NCBI RefSeq assembly: GCF_024347455.1
Contig: NZ_AP025484.1
Coordinates: 558,001-622,000 of the forward strand
Length of the DNA: 64,000 bases
Origin: Vibrio echinoideorum
GTDB lineage: Bacteria; Pseudomonadota; Gammaproteobacteria; Enterobacterales; Vibrionaceae
Direction: 5' to 3'
Numbering within the stretch: position 1 is the first letter of the stretch; every line of letters starts with the position of its first letter. This document shows, in pieces, positions 26,241-35,842 of this stretch. The translations under genes and the position numbers were made by a program. The notes below the pieces were generated by a model. That model did no database searches. It saw only the letters and a program-made list of their open reading frames with translations, and was not told the DNA's origin.

Positions 26241-26672
26241 ATGAAAAGACTTATACCAGCATTAATATTGGCCTATTTTTCTTGTTCTACATTGGCGGGC
26301 GAACACGTTATAGACTGCGAAAATGCGATGACAACAATAGAGATTAATCATTGTGCGTCTATTAAGTTGGAATCTGCACAAATGGAACTCGATAAATACC
26401 TTACCGCGAGTTTTGAGCACAATGCTTATGATGCGGAGTTGGTCAGTTCAATCAAGGTGGCTCAGGAGAGTTGGCAAGCTTACCAATCAGCGCATTGTGA
26501 TTCTGTGTATACGCAATGGCGTGATGGTTCGATTCGAGGCCTCATGGCGCTTTCTTGCAAAACTAAACTGACTAAACAAAGAACGCATGAGGTGTGGGAA
26601 AACTTCTTAACCTATATGGACAGCACTCCTCCTGTCTTGCCAGAGCCAGTGTTAGAAGTAGAACCTAAATAG
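26241..26672 (+). CDS. LprI/DUF1311-like exported protein
   Basis: 143 residues. Signal peptide MKRLIPALILAYFSCSTLA, then a small Cys-rich domain (IDCENAMTTIEINHCASI...SAHCDSVY...LSCKTKLT), four cysteines spaced as in the LprI-N (DUF1311) family, named after a mycobacterial lysozyme inhibitor. Likely periplasmic. The tail is proline-rich (PPVLPEPVLEVEP). AGGA before ATG 26241 favours this start over ATG 26220. Divergent from the EAL gene. Confidence 0.75.
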   Translation: MKRLIPALILAYFSCSTLAGEHVIDCENAMTTIEINHCASIKLESAQMELDKYLTASFEHNAYDAELVSSIKVAQESWQAYQSAHCDSVYTQWRDGSIRGLMALSCKTKLTKQRTHEVWENFLTYMDSTPPVLPEPVLEVEPK

Positions 26673-26780
26673 TGGAATAACCGAGCGCAAATGCTTTTTT
26701 GAGTGTGCACTCGCTTCAACCTTTGGCGTGTGAATAAGAAAGCGATAGGGGATTGTCTTACTCTGTCGTTCTCAGTCTCT

Positions 26781-26825
26781 AGTTTGAAGTAATGCAGTTT
26801 GAAGTAATACAGTTCGAAGTGTTAC
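26781..26825 (+). repeat. 15-bp tandem repeat, three copies
   Basis: AGTTTGAAGTAATGC, AGTTTGAAGTAATAC and AGTTCGAAGTGTTAC follow each other directly before the nitrilase-family gene. An upstream in-frame ATG at 26792 lies within it, so the longer reading frame translates the repeat. Confidence 0.85.
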
Positions 26826-26842
26826 CTAGCAAGGATTCAATT

Positions 26843-27634
26843 GTGAATAATGTCAGCATCACCCTCGTTCAGCTTGAAGTTGAATACAAAAACAAACAAA
26901 AGAACATCTCGCGAGTCTTTGAGCTTTTAGAAGCCGAGGCGTCAGTGGGTGATATCACGTTACTGCCTGAACTGTTCTCTACTGGGTATATCTTTAACGA
27001 GGCTGCAGAAATTCATGAACAGTGCGAAGACTTCAATAACAGCCCTACCATTGATTCGTTAACTCTACTTGCGGCGAAACATCAGACGTTAATCGTTGCC
27101 GGTATTGCAGAGAAAGATGATGGCCATTATTACAACAGTGTCGTTGTTGTGGATGATTGTGGCTTACGCAACAAATATCGAAAAGTCAGCCAAACGAAGT
27201 TCGACAAAGAATACTTTTCTAGAGGGAGCGAGCTCCTTATTTTTGTACATAAAGGCTTAAAGTTTGGCGTCGCGATTTGCTTTGATATCTGGTTCCCAGA
27301 GATCATCAGAGGGTATCAGTCGGTCGACGTTATTCTTCATCCTGCGAATTTTGGTGGTCATCATAGCTTTGCCATTGCCCAAGCAAGAGCTTTGGAAGAA
27401 GGGTGCCATATCGTCACTTGTAATCGTGTTGGGCAAGATGTAGTCGATGCTTTTACCGCAACGTATTGTGGTAGTAGCAGAGTTTATTCCCCTAAAGGTG
27501 AAGTAATGCTTCAACTCTCGGAAAATCAGGCCGTTGAGACGGTAGAGGTTGAAGATTTGTCTATTGCGCCTCAGTACAATGGTATTGATGTGTTAGACGA
27601 AATACAGCAGATATCGTCTGTGTTGAGTCGTTAA
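26843..27634 (+). CDS. Nitrilase-family carbon-nitrogen hydrolase (omega-amidase-like)
   Basis: 263 residues from GTG 26843, which has AAGGA 7 nt upstream and lets the protein begin MNNVSITLVQLEV, a normal family start; ATG 26792 is an alternative. The catalytic triad is visible: Glu in LLPELFSTGY, Lys in KYRKVSQTKFDK and Cys in GVAICFDIWFPE. Such cytosolic enzymes hydrolyse amides or nitriles. The short length and PELFSTGY suggest the omega-amidase/YafV side of the family, but the substrate is not certain. Followed by a strong terminator shared with rbsR. Confidence 0.85.
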   Translation: MNNVSITLVQLEVEYKNKQKNISRVFELLEAEASVGDITLLPELFSTGYIFNEAAEIHEQCEDFNNSPTIDSLTLLAAKHQTLIVAGIAEKDDGHYYNSVVVVDDCGLRNKYRKVSQTKFDKEYFSRGSELLIFVHKGLKFGVAICFDIWFPEIIRGYQSVDVILHPANFGGHHSFAIAQARALEEGCHIVTCNRVGQDVVDAFTATYCGSSRVYSPKGEVMLQLSENQAVETVEVEDLSIAPQYNGIDVLDEIQQISSVLSR

Positions 27635-27662
27635 CAAGACAAGTGAAATACAATAGGATCGA

Positions 27663-27692
27663 AAAGGGCAAGGTTAGATAACCTTGCCCTTT
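27663..27692. terminator. Bidirectional terminator between the amidase gene and rbsR
   Basis: AAAGGGCAAGGTT/AACCTTGCCCTTT, a 13-bp perfect stem with a 4-nt loop, serving converging genes. Confidence 0.9.
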
Positions 27693-27760
27693 GTTATTTT
27701 GGTTTGCTGCTTTGTTTGACTGCTTAGGCTTGTTGCTTAGGTTTGTTGGAAATGGGTTTG

Positions 27761-27800
27761 CTAGAAAGCGCTCTAAAGCGCTCTAAAGCGCTTTAACGCT
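27761..27800. repeat. Decamer repeat over the rbsR stop codon
   Basis: CTAGAAAGCG, CTCTAAAGCG, CTCTAAAGCG and CTTTAACGCT follow one another. The rbsR stop (27783-27785) lies inside the third unit, so the last residues of RbsR are encoded by the repeat. Confidence 0.75.
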
Positions 27801-28784
27801 GCTTCGTTCTACTAATGTAGGCTCAAGTTCGACAACTTGCGGGTCAGAGTCAGGCGCTTGTAGTCTGTTTAAAAGTGTATCTACAGCGGCTTGGCCTAAG
27901 CGATGTTTTGGCTGGTGGACCGTACTTAACGCTGGTGTCATGTATTTCGACAAGTGGATGTCATCGTAGCCAATGATAGAAAGATCGTTAGGGATCGATG
28001 TACCATCTTGCGCCGCTGCGTGAATCACACCCATTGCCATCATGTCATTACTCACAAACAGCGCTGAAGGCATTTCGCCACGGGTTTTTAATGTTTGATA
28101 AGAGTCAAAGCCGCCATCACATTCGAAGTTTGATTCAACAATCCATTTAGGATTGATCTCGAAGTTCGCTTCTTCCATCGCCTGTTTGAAACCTTGATAA
28201 CGAGATGAAGCTTGATTGCGGTGTAATGGGCCGGTGATACAACCGATTTGAGAGTGTCCATTATCAATCAAGTGCTTAGTCGCCATGTAGCCACCTTGAT
28301 GAGAGTTATCTTGAATCTTATCACTCGCAAATAACATCGGGCCCCAGTCCATTACTACGACAGGTAACTCAGGGTATCGATCAAAGACATCGATATGTTG
28401 CCCTTCAAGGGTTGAACACATCAACATTAAGCCATCGACACGCTTTTGCAGCAAAGTATCGATGGATGATTTCATGCGTTCACTGTCGCCTTCGGTATTA
28501 CATAAAATAAGGTTATAGCCTTTTTCATAGCAACGACGTTCAACACCTTTTACTACTTCCCCAAAGAATGGGTTAGTGGATGTGGTAACCAACATACCCA
28601 AAGTTTTGGTTTGCTTCATTTTCAAGCTACGTGCCAATGCAGATGGTGCGTAATTGAGCTCTTTAGCTGCACTGTTAACACGTTCAGCTATTTCTTCACT
28701 GACAAAACGCGATTTGTTGATCACATGACTCACGGTAGAAGTCGAAACCTTTGCGATCCGAGCGACATCTTTCATTGTTGCCAT
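27783..28784 (-). CDS. rbsR: Ribose operon repressor, LacI family
   Basis: 333 residues. N-terminal helix-turn-helix ATMKDVARIAKVSTSTVSHV, hinge LNYAPSALARSLK, then a sugar-binding-protein-like core. Length and sequence fit RbsR. It binds operators before rbsD in the absence of ribose. Last gene of rbsDACBKR, 105 nt after rbsK. Two perfect RbsR-type palindromes lie before rbsD. Confidence 0.94.
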   Translation of the reverse strand: MATMKDVARIAKVSTSTVSHVINKSRFVSEEIAERVNSAAKELNYAPSALARSLKMKQTKTLGMLVTTSTNPFFGEVVKGVERRCYEKGYNLILCNTEGDSERMKSSIDTLLQKRVDGLMLMCSTLEGQHIDVFDRYPELPVVVMDWGPMLFASDKIQDNSHQGGYMATKHLIDNGHSQIGCITGPLHRNQASSRYQGFKQAMEEANFEINPKWIVESNFECDGGFDSYQTLKTRGEMPSALFVSNDMMAMGVIHAAAQDGTSIPNDLSIIGYDDIHLSKYMTPALSTVHQPKHRLGQAAVDTLLNRLQAPDSDPQVVELEPTLVERSSVKAL

Positions 28785-28889
28785 AAAAAATCCTTGTGGG
28801 AAACTTGTCCACGTTGCGCGATATTTTGCCTGAAAACAGAGGCTTATGCTTGGGTATTTGTTCGGTCTAATTAAAGACCAGACAATACA

Positions 28890-29834
28890 TTAAGCCGAAA
28901 GCTGTTCTGATAGAAAAGCATCCGTTTCAGCTCGGCTTGGAATTGACGTTTGAGCGCCAAAGCGAGTCACAGAAATTGCAGCTGCAGCATGAGCAAATTT
29001 AATTGCGCGTTCTAATGGCATATCTTCAAGCAGTCCTGTAACTAATGCGCCATTGAATGTGTCACCTGCTGCGGTTGTATCCGTTGCTTCAACGCGAAAA
29101 CCTGCGATTAGCTCGCCTTTGCTTTCTTCATCACCTTGACCTTCATGACTAATCCAAACGCCTTTGGCGCCTAGAGTGATCATCACCGTTTCAATGCCTT
29201 TCGCATGTAAAGCCAATGCCGCAGTATGAGCCGATTCGTTGTCCGTTACTGTAATACCCGTTAGCACTTCCGCTTCTGTTTCGTTGGGTGTAATTACATC
29301 AACACAAGCCAATAACGCATCTGAGAGTGGACGAGCCGGGGCTGGATTTAAGATAACTTTAGTGCCATTTTCTTTTGCAATTTTCGCTGCGTATTCAATG
29401 CCTTCGATTGGCGTTTCAAGTTGAGTTAACAAATACTTAGCGTCGCGAATTTTAGCCAAATGCGGTTCTATTTGGTCGCAAGTCAATTTGTTGTTTGCTT
29501 CAGCCGATAGACAAATACTGTTTTCACCCGTTACCGATACTTGAATCATAGCGATGCCGGTAGGGGTGTTGTCTGCAACAATAACGCCATCGATGTTGAT
29601 GCCATCTTTAGCAAAGTCTTGACGAATGTTGATGCCAAATGGGTCGTCACCAACACACGCGATAAAGCCAATATCTGCGTTTAATCGCGCTGCAGCTACC
29701 GCTTGGTTTGCGCCCTTGCCACCAGGGATGACCTGATAGTTACCGCCAATCAAGGTTTCACCCGGACGAGGGAAAGAAGGAACCTGCAGTACGTGGTCAG
29801 CATTAACGCTACCTAAAACAATCAGTTGAGTCAT
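28890..29834 (-). CDS. rbsK: Ribokinase
   Basis: Phosphorylates ribose to ribose 5-phosphate. PfkB fold: GSVNADHVLQV and GGKGANQAVAAARL at the N-terminus, and the TTAAGDTFNGA signature with the catalytic Asp near the C-terminus. The start at 29834 (MTQLIVLGSVNAD) gives 314 residues, normal for RbsK (309 in E. coli). A longer frame to 29891 has no family likeness. It is separated from rbsB by 277 nt containing a hairpin and degenerate repeats. Confidence 0.95.
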   Translation of the reverse strand: MTQLIVLGSVNADHVLQVPSFPRPGETLIGGNYQVIPGGKGANQAVAAARLNADIGFIACVGDDPFGINIRQDFAKDGINIDGVIVADNTPTGIAMIQVSVTGENSICLSAEANNKLTCDQIEPHLAKIRDAKYLLTQLETPIEGIEYAAKIAKENGTKVILNPAPARPLSDALLACVDVITPNETEAEVLTGITVTDNESAHTAALALHAKGIETVMITLGAKGVWISHEGQGDEESKGELIAGFRVEATDTTAAGDTFNGALVTGLLEDMPLERAIKFAHAAAAISVTRFGAQTSIPSRAETDAFLSEQLSA

Positions 29835-29940
29835 GATACGAGCCTTATGATATATCGTATTTGAGAATACATTGCTCTTACACATCGCCATGAACAGGCA
29901 TGAGAAACAGCAATATATTATCGAGTTGGTTGGATAAGGA

Positions 29941-29967
29941 AGGCAGGGGATAGGGGAACCCCTGCCT
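29941..29967 (-). other. Hairpin in the rbsB-rbsK spacer
   Basis: AGGCAGGGG/CCCCTGCCT, a 9-bp GC-rich stem with a 9-nt loop and no T-tract. It may protect the rbsDACB message end or reduce read-through into rbsKR. Confidence 0.6.
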
Positions 29968-29990
29968 ATGTGTAGCGTGTTATGTTTATT

Positions 29991-30088
29991 TAAGAGCTAT
30001 TGATATTTAAAAGCTATTGATATTTAAGAGCTGTTAAAATTAAGGAACTATTGATATTCAAGAACGATTAATATTTATCAGCTACTGT
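29991..30088. repeat. Degenerate ~17-bp repeats between rbsB and rbsK
   Basis: AAGAGCTATTGATATTT, then AAAGCTATTGATATTT, AAGAGCTGTTAAAATT, AAGGAACTATTGATATTC, AAGAACGATTAATATTT and a last fragment ATCAGCTACTG. Five to six diverged units of 16-18 bp with no spacers. No coding function. Confidence 0.7.
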
Positions 30089-30111
30089 TATCCGAGCACT
30101 TTTTGTATCAA

Positions 30112-30990
30112 TTACTTAGCGATGATTTTTAGAGGTACTGGTACGTACTCGTCTACAGTTTCGCCTTTCAGTACTTTGTCTGCCATTTCAACGCCTAGAG
30201 AACCAATTTGGTCAGGCTGTTGCGCTACCGTTGCGCCTAATAGGCCACGGTCAACAGCCGCAATGCCGTCTTCAGTGCCATCAAAGCCAACGATCAATAC
30301 GTCTTTACCTGAAGCTTGAACTGCGCGAAGTGCACCTAGTGCCATCTCGTCGTTCTGAGCGAATACCGCTTGTACGTCAGGGTTAGCAGCAAGTAAGTTC
30401 TCCATTACGTTCAGACCTTTAGTACGGTCGAAATCCGCTGGTTGGCTTGCAAGAAGCTCAAGGTCGCTGCCGTTTACTGCGTTCATGAAGCCTTCACCAC
30501 GTTCGCGAGCAGCAGATGTACCAGCAATACCTTCAAGTTGGATTACTTTCGCTTTTTCGCCGACTTTTTCCATGATGAAGTGACCCGCCATTTCACCACC
30601 GATAACGTTGTCAGAAGCGATATGGCTAACTACGTCACCACGGCTTGCGCCACGGTCTAGCGTTAGTACTGGGATGTTTGAACGGTTAGCAATGCGAATC
30701 GCGTTAGATACTGCATCTGAATCTGTAGGATTAATCAGAATTGCTTTAACACCACGAATGGTTAGATCTTCAATGTTCGAAAGCTCTTTGCTTGGGTCGT
30801 TTTGAGAATCAAGAACGATAAGCTTGTAGCCTAGCTCTTCAGCTTTCGCTTCTGCGCCATCTTTCATGGTTACGAAGAATGGGTTGTTCAATGTAGACAG
30901 AACGATTGCCATTGTATCTTGCGCCTGTGCAGACACAGATACCGTTGTAGAAAGAAGAGCAGCAGAAATAAGAGTCGCTAATTTTTTCAT
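30112..30990 (-). CDS. rbsB: Ribose ABC transporter, periplasmic binding protein
   Basis: 292 residues with signal peptide [21 protein letters not shown](QA). The mature part begins [16 protein letters not shown] and contains [13 protein letters not shown], the type I sugar-binding fold of RbsB (296 residues in E. coli). It delivers ribose to RbsAC. AAAGGA lies before the ATG. 127 nt after rbsC, same strand. Confidence 0.95.
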   Translation of the reverse strand: MKKLATLISAALLSTTVSVSAQAQDTMAIVLSTLNNPFFVTMKDGAEAKAEELGYKLIVLDSQNDPSKELSNIEDLTIRGVKAILINPTDSDAVSNAIRIANRSNIPVLTLDRGASRGDVVSHIASDNVIGGEMAGHFIMEKVGEKAKVIQLEGIAGTSAARERGEGFMNAVNGSDLELLASQPADFDRTKGLNVMENLLAANPDVQAVFAQNDEMALGALRAVQASGKDVLIVGFDGTEDGIAAVDRGLLGATVAQQPDQIGSLGVEMADKVLKGETVDEYVPVPLKIIAK

Positions 30991-31117
30991 GGTGTAAGTC
31001 CTTTATGTAGGGTGAGCTAGGTTGGATAATCCTAGCTCGTTGTTACGTTATTTATTGGTTTAATTGTTACGTCTTGTTTTTAATAGGTGTTGCGTTTACT
31101 GAATAAATTAATTGGTG

Positions 31118-32110
31118 TTACTTGTTTTTGTTGTCGACCAATACCGCCAGAAGAATAACCACTGCTTTTGCAATCATCTGGTAGTAAGAAGATACGTCTA
31201 ATAGGTTTAGGGCGTTATTTAGGAAGCCGATAATCAGAGCACCAATTAATGTACCCATGATGCGACCACGACCACCAGCTAAGCTTGTGCCGCCAAGTAC
31301 TACCGCAGCGATGGCGTCTAGCTCGTAGCCCATACCTGCGGTAGGTTGAGCTGATGACAAACGAGATGCCACGATGATGCCTGCCACTGCTGCTAACAGA
31401 CCACAGATTGCGTAAACGCCGATTTTTACTTTGTCTACATCGATACCGGATAGGCGAGTTGCTGATTCGTTGCCACCTAGAGCGTAAACATAACGACCGA
31501 AACGTGTGTGGTTCAGTAGGTACCATACCGCTGCGAATACCACGACCATGATCCATACTGGAACAGGGATGCCCATTGCGTAGCCTGTACCGAACCAAGC
31601 AAATGCGTCTGCTGTTTCAGTGAAGCCTGTTGAGATAGGACGACCGTCGGTGTAAACCATGGTTACGCCGCGCAATAGAGTCATGGTTACTAGCGTTGCG
31701 ATAAAAGCTTGAACTTTACCCTTTGCGATAATCACACCACTGATAGCACCCAGTGCTGCACCTGCTACTAGAGCGGTTGGAACGGCGATCATGACCGGGA
31801 TTTCCATGCCAATCATGCTGGCAGCGAAAGCACCACAAAGCGCAAGTACAGAGCCGACACTCAAGTCGATACCTGCAGTTAAGATAACCAGTGTCATACC
31901 CACTGCGATAATTGCATTCACAGAGGTTTGGCGCAGAATGTTCAGGATGTTATCGACGGTAAAAAAGTTTGGATTTAAGAAAGAAACGACAACAATCAGG
32001 AAGATCAAAGCAATCAATGATTTTTGATCAATCAGCCATTCTTTGCTGATTAACGGCTTCTTCTTTGGCGCTTCAGTTTCAGTTGTTTTGCTCATGGTTT
32101 TAGTACTCAT
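31118..32110 (-). CDS. rbsC: Ribose ABC transporter, permease
   Basis: 330 residues with about ten membrane helices. It has [24 protein letters not shown] and the [24 protein letters not shown] cytoplasmic loop typical of the ribose/xylose permease family. Its ATG overlaps the rbsA stop by 4 nt, showing coupling. Exports none; imports ribose with RbsA and RbsB. Confidence 0.95.
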   Translation of the reverse strand: MSTKTMSKTTETEAPKKKPLISKEWLIDQKSLIALIFLIVVVSFLNPNFFTVDNILNILRQTSVNAIIAVGMTLVILTAGIDLSVGSVLALCGAFAASMIGMEIPVMIAVPTALVAGAALGAISGVIIAKGKVQAFIATLVTMTLLRGVTMVYTDGRPISTGFTETADAFAWFGTGYAMGIPVPVWIMVVVFAAVWYLLNHTRFGRYVYALGGNESATRLSGIDVDKVKIGVYAICGLLAAVAGIIVASRLSSAQPTAGMGYELDAIAAVVLGGTSLAGGRGRIMGTLIGALIIGFLNNALNLLDVSSYYQMIAKAVVILLAVLVDNKNK

Positions 32111-33612
32111 GCTGCGTCCTCGTTAATCTTTTTACCGACCGCACATGCCAGTAATAATTCTTGGTTTGCTTCTTTAGCATCAAATTCACCGCTGATGCGG
32201 CCTTCATGCATCACCATGATGCGGTCACTCATTCCTAACACTTCTGGCATTTCAGATGAGACCAAAATAATGCTCATGCCGTCGGCTTTGAATTTATTAA
32301 TGAGTTGGTAAATCTCTTTTTTCGCACCAACATCGACACCACGAGTGGGTTCGTCGAGAATCAGTACTTTTGGTTTGGTCATCAAGCCTTTAGCGATGGC
32401 TACTTTTTGTTGGTTACCACCAGAAAGGTTACCAATGATTTGCTCGCGAGTCGGGGTCTTGATGTTGAAAAGCTTGATGAAGTCATCAACTGCAATCACT
32501 TCATCTTTATGTTGGATTTGACCTTTCTTAGTCAGCAGATCCAGCGCACATAACGACATGTTTTCTTTCACTGAAAGCCCTAGCACAAGGCCATCACCTT
32601 TGCGGTCTTCAGAGATGTAAGCAATGCCATTGGCCAAGCCATCTTTCGGGCTTACAGGGTTAATGGTTTTGTTTTCTAAGTTGATGACGCCACGCTCACT
32701 CGGAAGTGCACCGTAAATCACTTTCATCAGTTCAGTTCGGCCAGCACCCATTAGGCCAGATACGCCAAGGATTTCACCGCGTTTTAGCGTAAAGCTCACG
32801 TCATGAACACCAGAACCGGTCAGGCCAATCACTTCAAGGCAGGTTTCACCGTGACTCTGGCCGATACGTGGATATTGTTCGTCTAATTTACGACCTACCA
32901 TCATTTCGATGAGGCCATCTTCGTCTGTGTCTTTTACTTCACACTGTCCAATGAACTTACCGTCACGAAGTACCGTGATGTCATCGCAAATCTCAAAGAT
33001 CTCTTTTAAGCGGTGAGAGATGTAAACAATGCCACAGCCTTCAGCGCGCAGTTCGTTAATTACTTTAAACAGAGATTCAGTTTCGGTATCGGTAAGCGCA
33101 TCTGTTGGTTCATCCATGATGATGACCTTAGACTCAAATGATAGAGCTTTTGCGATCTCTACCATTTGTTGTTCACCAAGGCTTAACTGACCCAAAGGTG
33201 TTTTTGAACTGTGTTTAACGTTAAGGCGCTTAAGTAACTTGTCCGCTTCTTGGTACATTTCGTTCCAAAGAATGCGGCCCATGGTTCCGGTGATTTCACG
33301 ACCTAAGAAGATGTTCTCTGCAATGGTTAGCTCTGGTATTAGGTTCAACTCTTGGTGAATGATACTAATACCGGCTTGTTGTGAGTCACGAGGTCCTTTA
33401 AATGCAGCCGGTTTTCCTTGATAAGCGATAGTGCCGCTGTCCAAGTGGTAGATACCCGTAAGCACTTTCATAAGCGTTGATTTACCTGCACCGTTTTCAC
33501 CCATTAACGCCATTACGCGTCCTGGGTAAACGTTGAGGCTTGCCTTATCTAATGCTTTAACACCAGGGAAGGCTTTCTCAATTGAGCTAAGTTCTAAAAT
33601 GGCTTGAGTCAT
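32107..33612 (-). CDS. rbsA: Ribose ABC transporter, ATP-binding protein
   Basis: 501 residues (E. coli also 501) when started at ATG 33612, which has AAGGA 6 nt upstream; the open frame to 33756 overlaps rbsD and is rejected. Two ABC modules: Walker [10 protein letters not shown] and signature [10 protein letters not shown] in the first, then a degenerate P-loop ([11 protein letters not shown]) and LSGGNQQKV in the second, as in sugar importers. Peripheral to the inner membrane. Confidence 0.95.
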   Translation of the reverse strand: MTQAILELSSIEKAFPGVKALDKASLNVYPGRVMALMGENGAGKSTLMKVLTGIYHLDSGTIAYQGKPAAFKGPRDSQQAGISIIHQELNLIPELTIAENIFLGREITGTMGRILWNEMYQEADKLLKRLNVKHSSKTPLGQLSLGEQQMVEIAKALSFESKVIIMDEPTDALTDTETESLFKVINELRAEGCGIVYISHRLKEIFEICDDITVLRDGKFIGQCEVKDTDEDGLIEMMVGRKLDEQYPRIGQSHGETCLEVIGLTGSGVHDVSFTLKRGEILGVSGLMGAGRTELMKVIYGALPSERGVINLENKTINPVSPKDGLANGIAYISEDRKGDGLVLGLSVKENMSLCALDLLTKKGQIQHKDEVIAVDDFIKLFNIKTPTREQIIGNLSGGNQQKVAIAKGLMTKPKVLILDEPTRGVDVGAKKEIYQLINKFKADGMSIILVSSEMPEVLGMSDRIMVMHEGRISGEFDAKEANQELLLACAVGKKINEDAA

Positions 33613-33707
33613 GTCGGTTCCTTTACTCGGGGCCAGTTGTATTTGATTGTTCTGTATATGTATTGTGTTTGGTTCAGCAATGACGCTGAACTGTCGTTTC
33701 GCTTGAG

Positions 33708-34127
33708 CTAAAACGTTACGCCAGCTTGGAAAATGACATTTGCGTAAGGTGTGCATTCACCTGTGCGGATAACCGCGCGACTTTCATGTGTACGCTGCTT
33801 AAATTCTTCATGAGTGATGTACGTAATCGAAAGAGGTTTGCCGCAACGCGCTTCTTCTGTCTTGATTAAATCAATCAGTGCTGCGTGGTGTTCTGGGCTT
33901 ACTTTCGCAAACTCTTCTGCAATCACGACGCCTTCAATTTGAGATTCATCTAACATGGTTTTTACTGTTTGTTGAAAACTTGGTACACCATGAGTCAATG
34001 CAAGATCAATGCGAGTTACGTGGTCTGGAATCGGTAAGCCCGCGTCACAAATCGTGATTTCATCTGTGTGGCCAAGAGTCGCCACCAAGTAAGAGAGTTC
34101 AGAATTAATTAGAGTACTTTTTTTCAT
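33708..34127 (-). CDS. rbsD: D-ribose pyranase
   Basis: 139 residues from [20 protein letters not shown] (ATG 34127). Interconverts the pyranose and furanose forms of ribose. Catalytic-type residues and [13 protein letters not shown] fit RbsD (139 residues in E. coli). First gene of rbsDACBKR; two operators lie 58-152 nt upstream. Confidence 0.95.
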   Translation of the reverse strand: MKKSTLINSELSYLVATLGHTDEITICDAGLPIPDHVTRIDLALTHGVPSFQQTVKTMLDESQIEGVVIAEEFAKVSPEHHAALIDLIKTEEARCGKPLSITYITHEEFKQRTHESRAVIRTGECTPYANVIFQAGVTF

Positions 34128-34184
34128 ATCACGACCTATCGAAAAATAACGTTTAATGGGTTGAGAACAACTCAAGAAAAAGCC

Positions 34185-34200
34185 ATCGAAACGTTTCGAT
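34185..34200. promoter_or_regulatory. RbsR operator 1
   Basis: ATCGAAACGTTTCGAT, a perfect 16-bp palindrome matching the LacI-family RbsR core CGAAACGTTTCG, 58 nt before rbsD. Confidence 0.88.
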
Positions 34201-34261
34201 AGTGATAATAGTGTGTGATTTATCATTTGCACCCTTCGCTTTCTTAGAGTGTGATGACGAT

Positions 34262-34279
34262 CATCGAAACGTTTCGATG
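34262..34279. promoter_or_regulatory. RbsR operator 2
   Basis: CATCGAAACGTTTCGATG, a perfect 18-bp palindrome, centre 78 bp from operator 1, between rbsD and the winged-helix gene. The spacing could allow looping. Confidence 0.85.
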
Positions 34280-34346
34280 GGGCGTTTTTTGGTGATCGTA
34301 ATCACTTTCATCGACAGGGGGATTAACGCAAAAAAGGAGCTAAGGT

Positions 34347-34742
34347 TTACTCACCTGAAAGTTCTGAACAAAGTTCATTAGGGGATGTTTTAGGGTGTTT
34401 TTCTAATGTTAAGCAATCTGACTCATTGGTGTTTGGGATGATGAATAGCGTATATCCATATCGAGGAATCGTAACAATTTTGATGTTTGAGACTCTTAAA
34501 CGAATAAGTACATTTCTCAAGTAATAGATGACATTGGTCAGAGCTTGCGCAGGCATGGGTTGGTTATCCCAACAGCCTTCTACTATATCTTTTCTAGGAA
34601 TGGGTTGTCCGGGGCTTTTTGACAATAGACAAAGCACTGCAAACAGGTGTGGACGCAAATGGATTTTGTTTCCTTGTTTGTTCGTAACATTCCGAGTTGT
34701 CACGTCAAGAGTTAGGTCACCAAGGTGGATTTCATTATTCAT
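34347..34742 (-). CDS. Winged-helix transcriptional regulator (ToxR/OmpR-type DNA-binding domain only)
   Basis: 131 residues from ATG 34742. The domain spans almost the entire protein: LGDLTLDVTTRNV, then LRPHLFAVLCLLSKSPGQPIPR, then IYYLRNVLIRLRV and TIPRYGYTL, the order of Trans_reg_C helices and wing. There is no receiver domain and no membrane helix, unlike ToxR or OmpR. It sits between rbsD and a barrel protein gene and could regulate either. No strong ribosome site; ATG 34769 is possible. Confidence 0.8.
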   Translation of the reverse strand: MNNEIHLGDLTLDVTTRNVTNKQGNKIHLRPHLFAVLCLLSKSPGQPIPRKDIVEGCWDNQPMPAQALTNVIYYLRNVLIRLRVSNIKIVTIPRYGYTLFIIPNTNESDCLTLEKHPKTSPNELCSELSGE

Positions 34743-35071
34743 TGTGTTTCTATCTTTCTCATATTTCATTTGGGAGGGGATGGGTATTGGGATGTCAATT
34801 AGGCGGACGGATTATGCAAAATAACGTCACTCTTGAAAGTAAGCCTTCGTAAGTCCTTACCAATAAAATATAAAAATCGGATAGTTTGAAAAATAAGGGG
34901 AGGTCTGGTCTAGAAATGGATGGATTTTTATTTGCTTATTATTCAGATGTTTATTTTATTTTAACTGATTGTGTTGTTTGAAATTACAAAGTGATTATAT
35001 TTTTATTTATTTTTTTGTTTTCTGTGAGATTAACCTGCTTGCCAATTCGACGGGGTGTCGGATAACTCTAA
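34743..35071. other. Gene-free AT-rich spacer
   Basis: 329 bp with long A/T runs between two divergent genes; it must hold both promoters. No palindromic operator stands out. Confidence 0.5.
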
Positions 35072-35107
35072 CAAGATTGTGCAGCAGTGGAAGGCGTAAC
35101 AATCTTG
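35072..35107 (+). other. 5' leader inverted repeat of the barrel gene
   Basis: CAAGATTGT and ACAATCTTG pair perfectly over 9 bp around an 18-nt loop, ending 27 nt before the start codon. It may be a leader hairpin or a regulator site. Confidence 0.55.
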
Positions 35108-35134
35108 ATTTGCACTAAGTAAGGTCAAGCAGCA

Positions 35135-35767
35135 ATGAACAACAAATTTATTCTAAGCATCGCGATGATGTCAGCATTTGCAGCAAACAATGTAATAGCA
35201 GCAGACAGTGGTTTCTACCTAGGCGGCGCAATCGGCTCATCTGGTATTGATGATGGTGGTTTATTTGAATCATCTAGAGAGCCAATTAGCTTTGAAGCAG
35301 AAGATAACACTTACCGAATCATTGCTGGCTACCAGTTTAATCGCATCGTTTCACTTGAACTGCAGTACACAGACTTTGGTGATGTAGTAGCTAAAAACCC
35401 GCTAAGTGGTGATGGCTTTATTTGGACTCCTCAAATTTTTTCGGTTGCTGCAAATCTTGGTTACACATTCGATAATGGCGTGCGTCCATTTGGCACCATT
35501 GGCCTTTCTTCAATCGATCTAGATATGAGATATTCAGATGGTTCACGTCCTTCGAGTTCGGATTTCGACGATTCTGGTACAGGTCTACGTTTGGGAGTAG
35601 GTGTTGAATACACGCCGCCAAAATTCTCTGAGTTTAGCTTAAGGCTTGGTTATGAAGCCGATGCTTTTACTATAGAAACTTACGAGGGTGCTTTTGCTCA
35701 AAAAAGAAAAGTTGAAAGAGACATTGTATTGGACTCATTTTATGTTGGTGCAACATACAACTTTTAA
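35135..35767 (+). CDS. Outer-membrane beta-barrel protein (OmpW/OmpA-barrel-like)
   Basis: 210 residues. Signal peptide MNNKFILSIAMMSAFAANNVIA. The mature protein alternates polar and aromatic residues: GFYLGGAIGSSG, YRIIAGYQFNRIVSLELQYTDFG, GLRLGVGVEYTP, and ends FYVGATYNF with the terminal Phe needed for barrel insertion. About eight strands, no periplasmic domain. Function unknown; small barrels of this kind often act in adhesion or stress. Strong terminator downstream. Confidence 0.82.
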   Translation: MNNKFILSIAMMSAFAANNVIAADSGFYLGGAIGSSGIDDGGLFESSREPISFEAEDNTYRIIAGYQFNRIVSLELQYTDFGDVVAKNPLSGDGFIWTPQIFSVAANLGYTFDNGVRPFGTIGLSSIDLDMRYSDGSRPSSSDFDDSGTGLRLGVGVEYTPPKFSEFSLRLGYEADAFTIETYEGAFAQKRKVERDIVLDSFYVGATYNF

Positions 35768-35842
35768 GTTTCACACTTTGCTAAACGATAAATCGGTTTC
35801 TAAATGGGGCGTCGGTTGGCTCAACTCGTTTAGCTAAAGTGG

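Noticed and set aside
29991..30088. Repeat block considered as a CRISPR array
   Set aside because: Units are degenerate and adjacent without unique spacers, and no cas genes are present.
33613..33756. N-terminal extension of rbsA
   Set aside because: It overlaps the end of rbsD and lacks likeness; ATG 33612 has a good ribosome site and gives the standard length.
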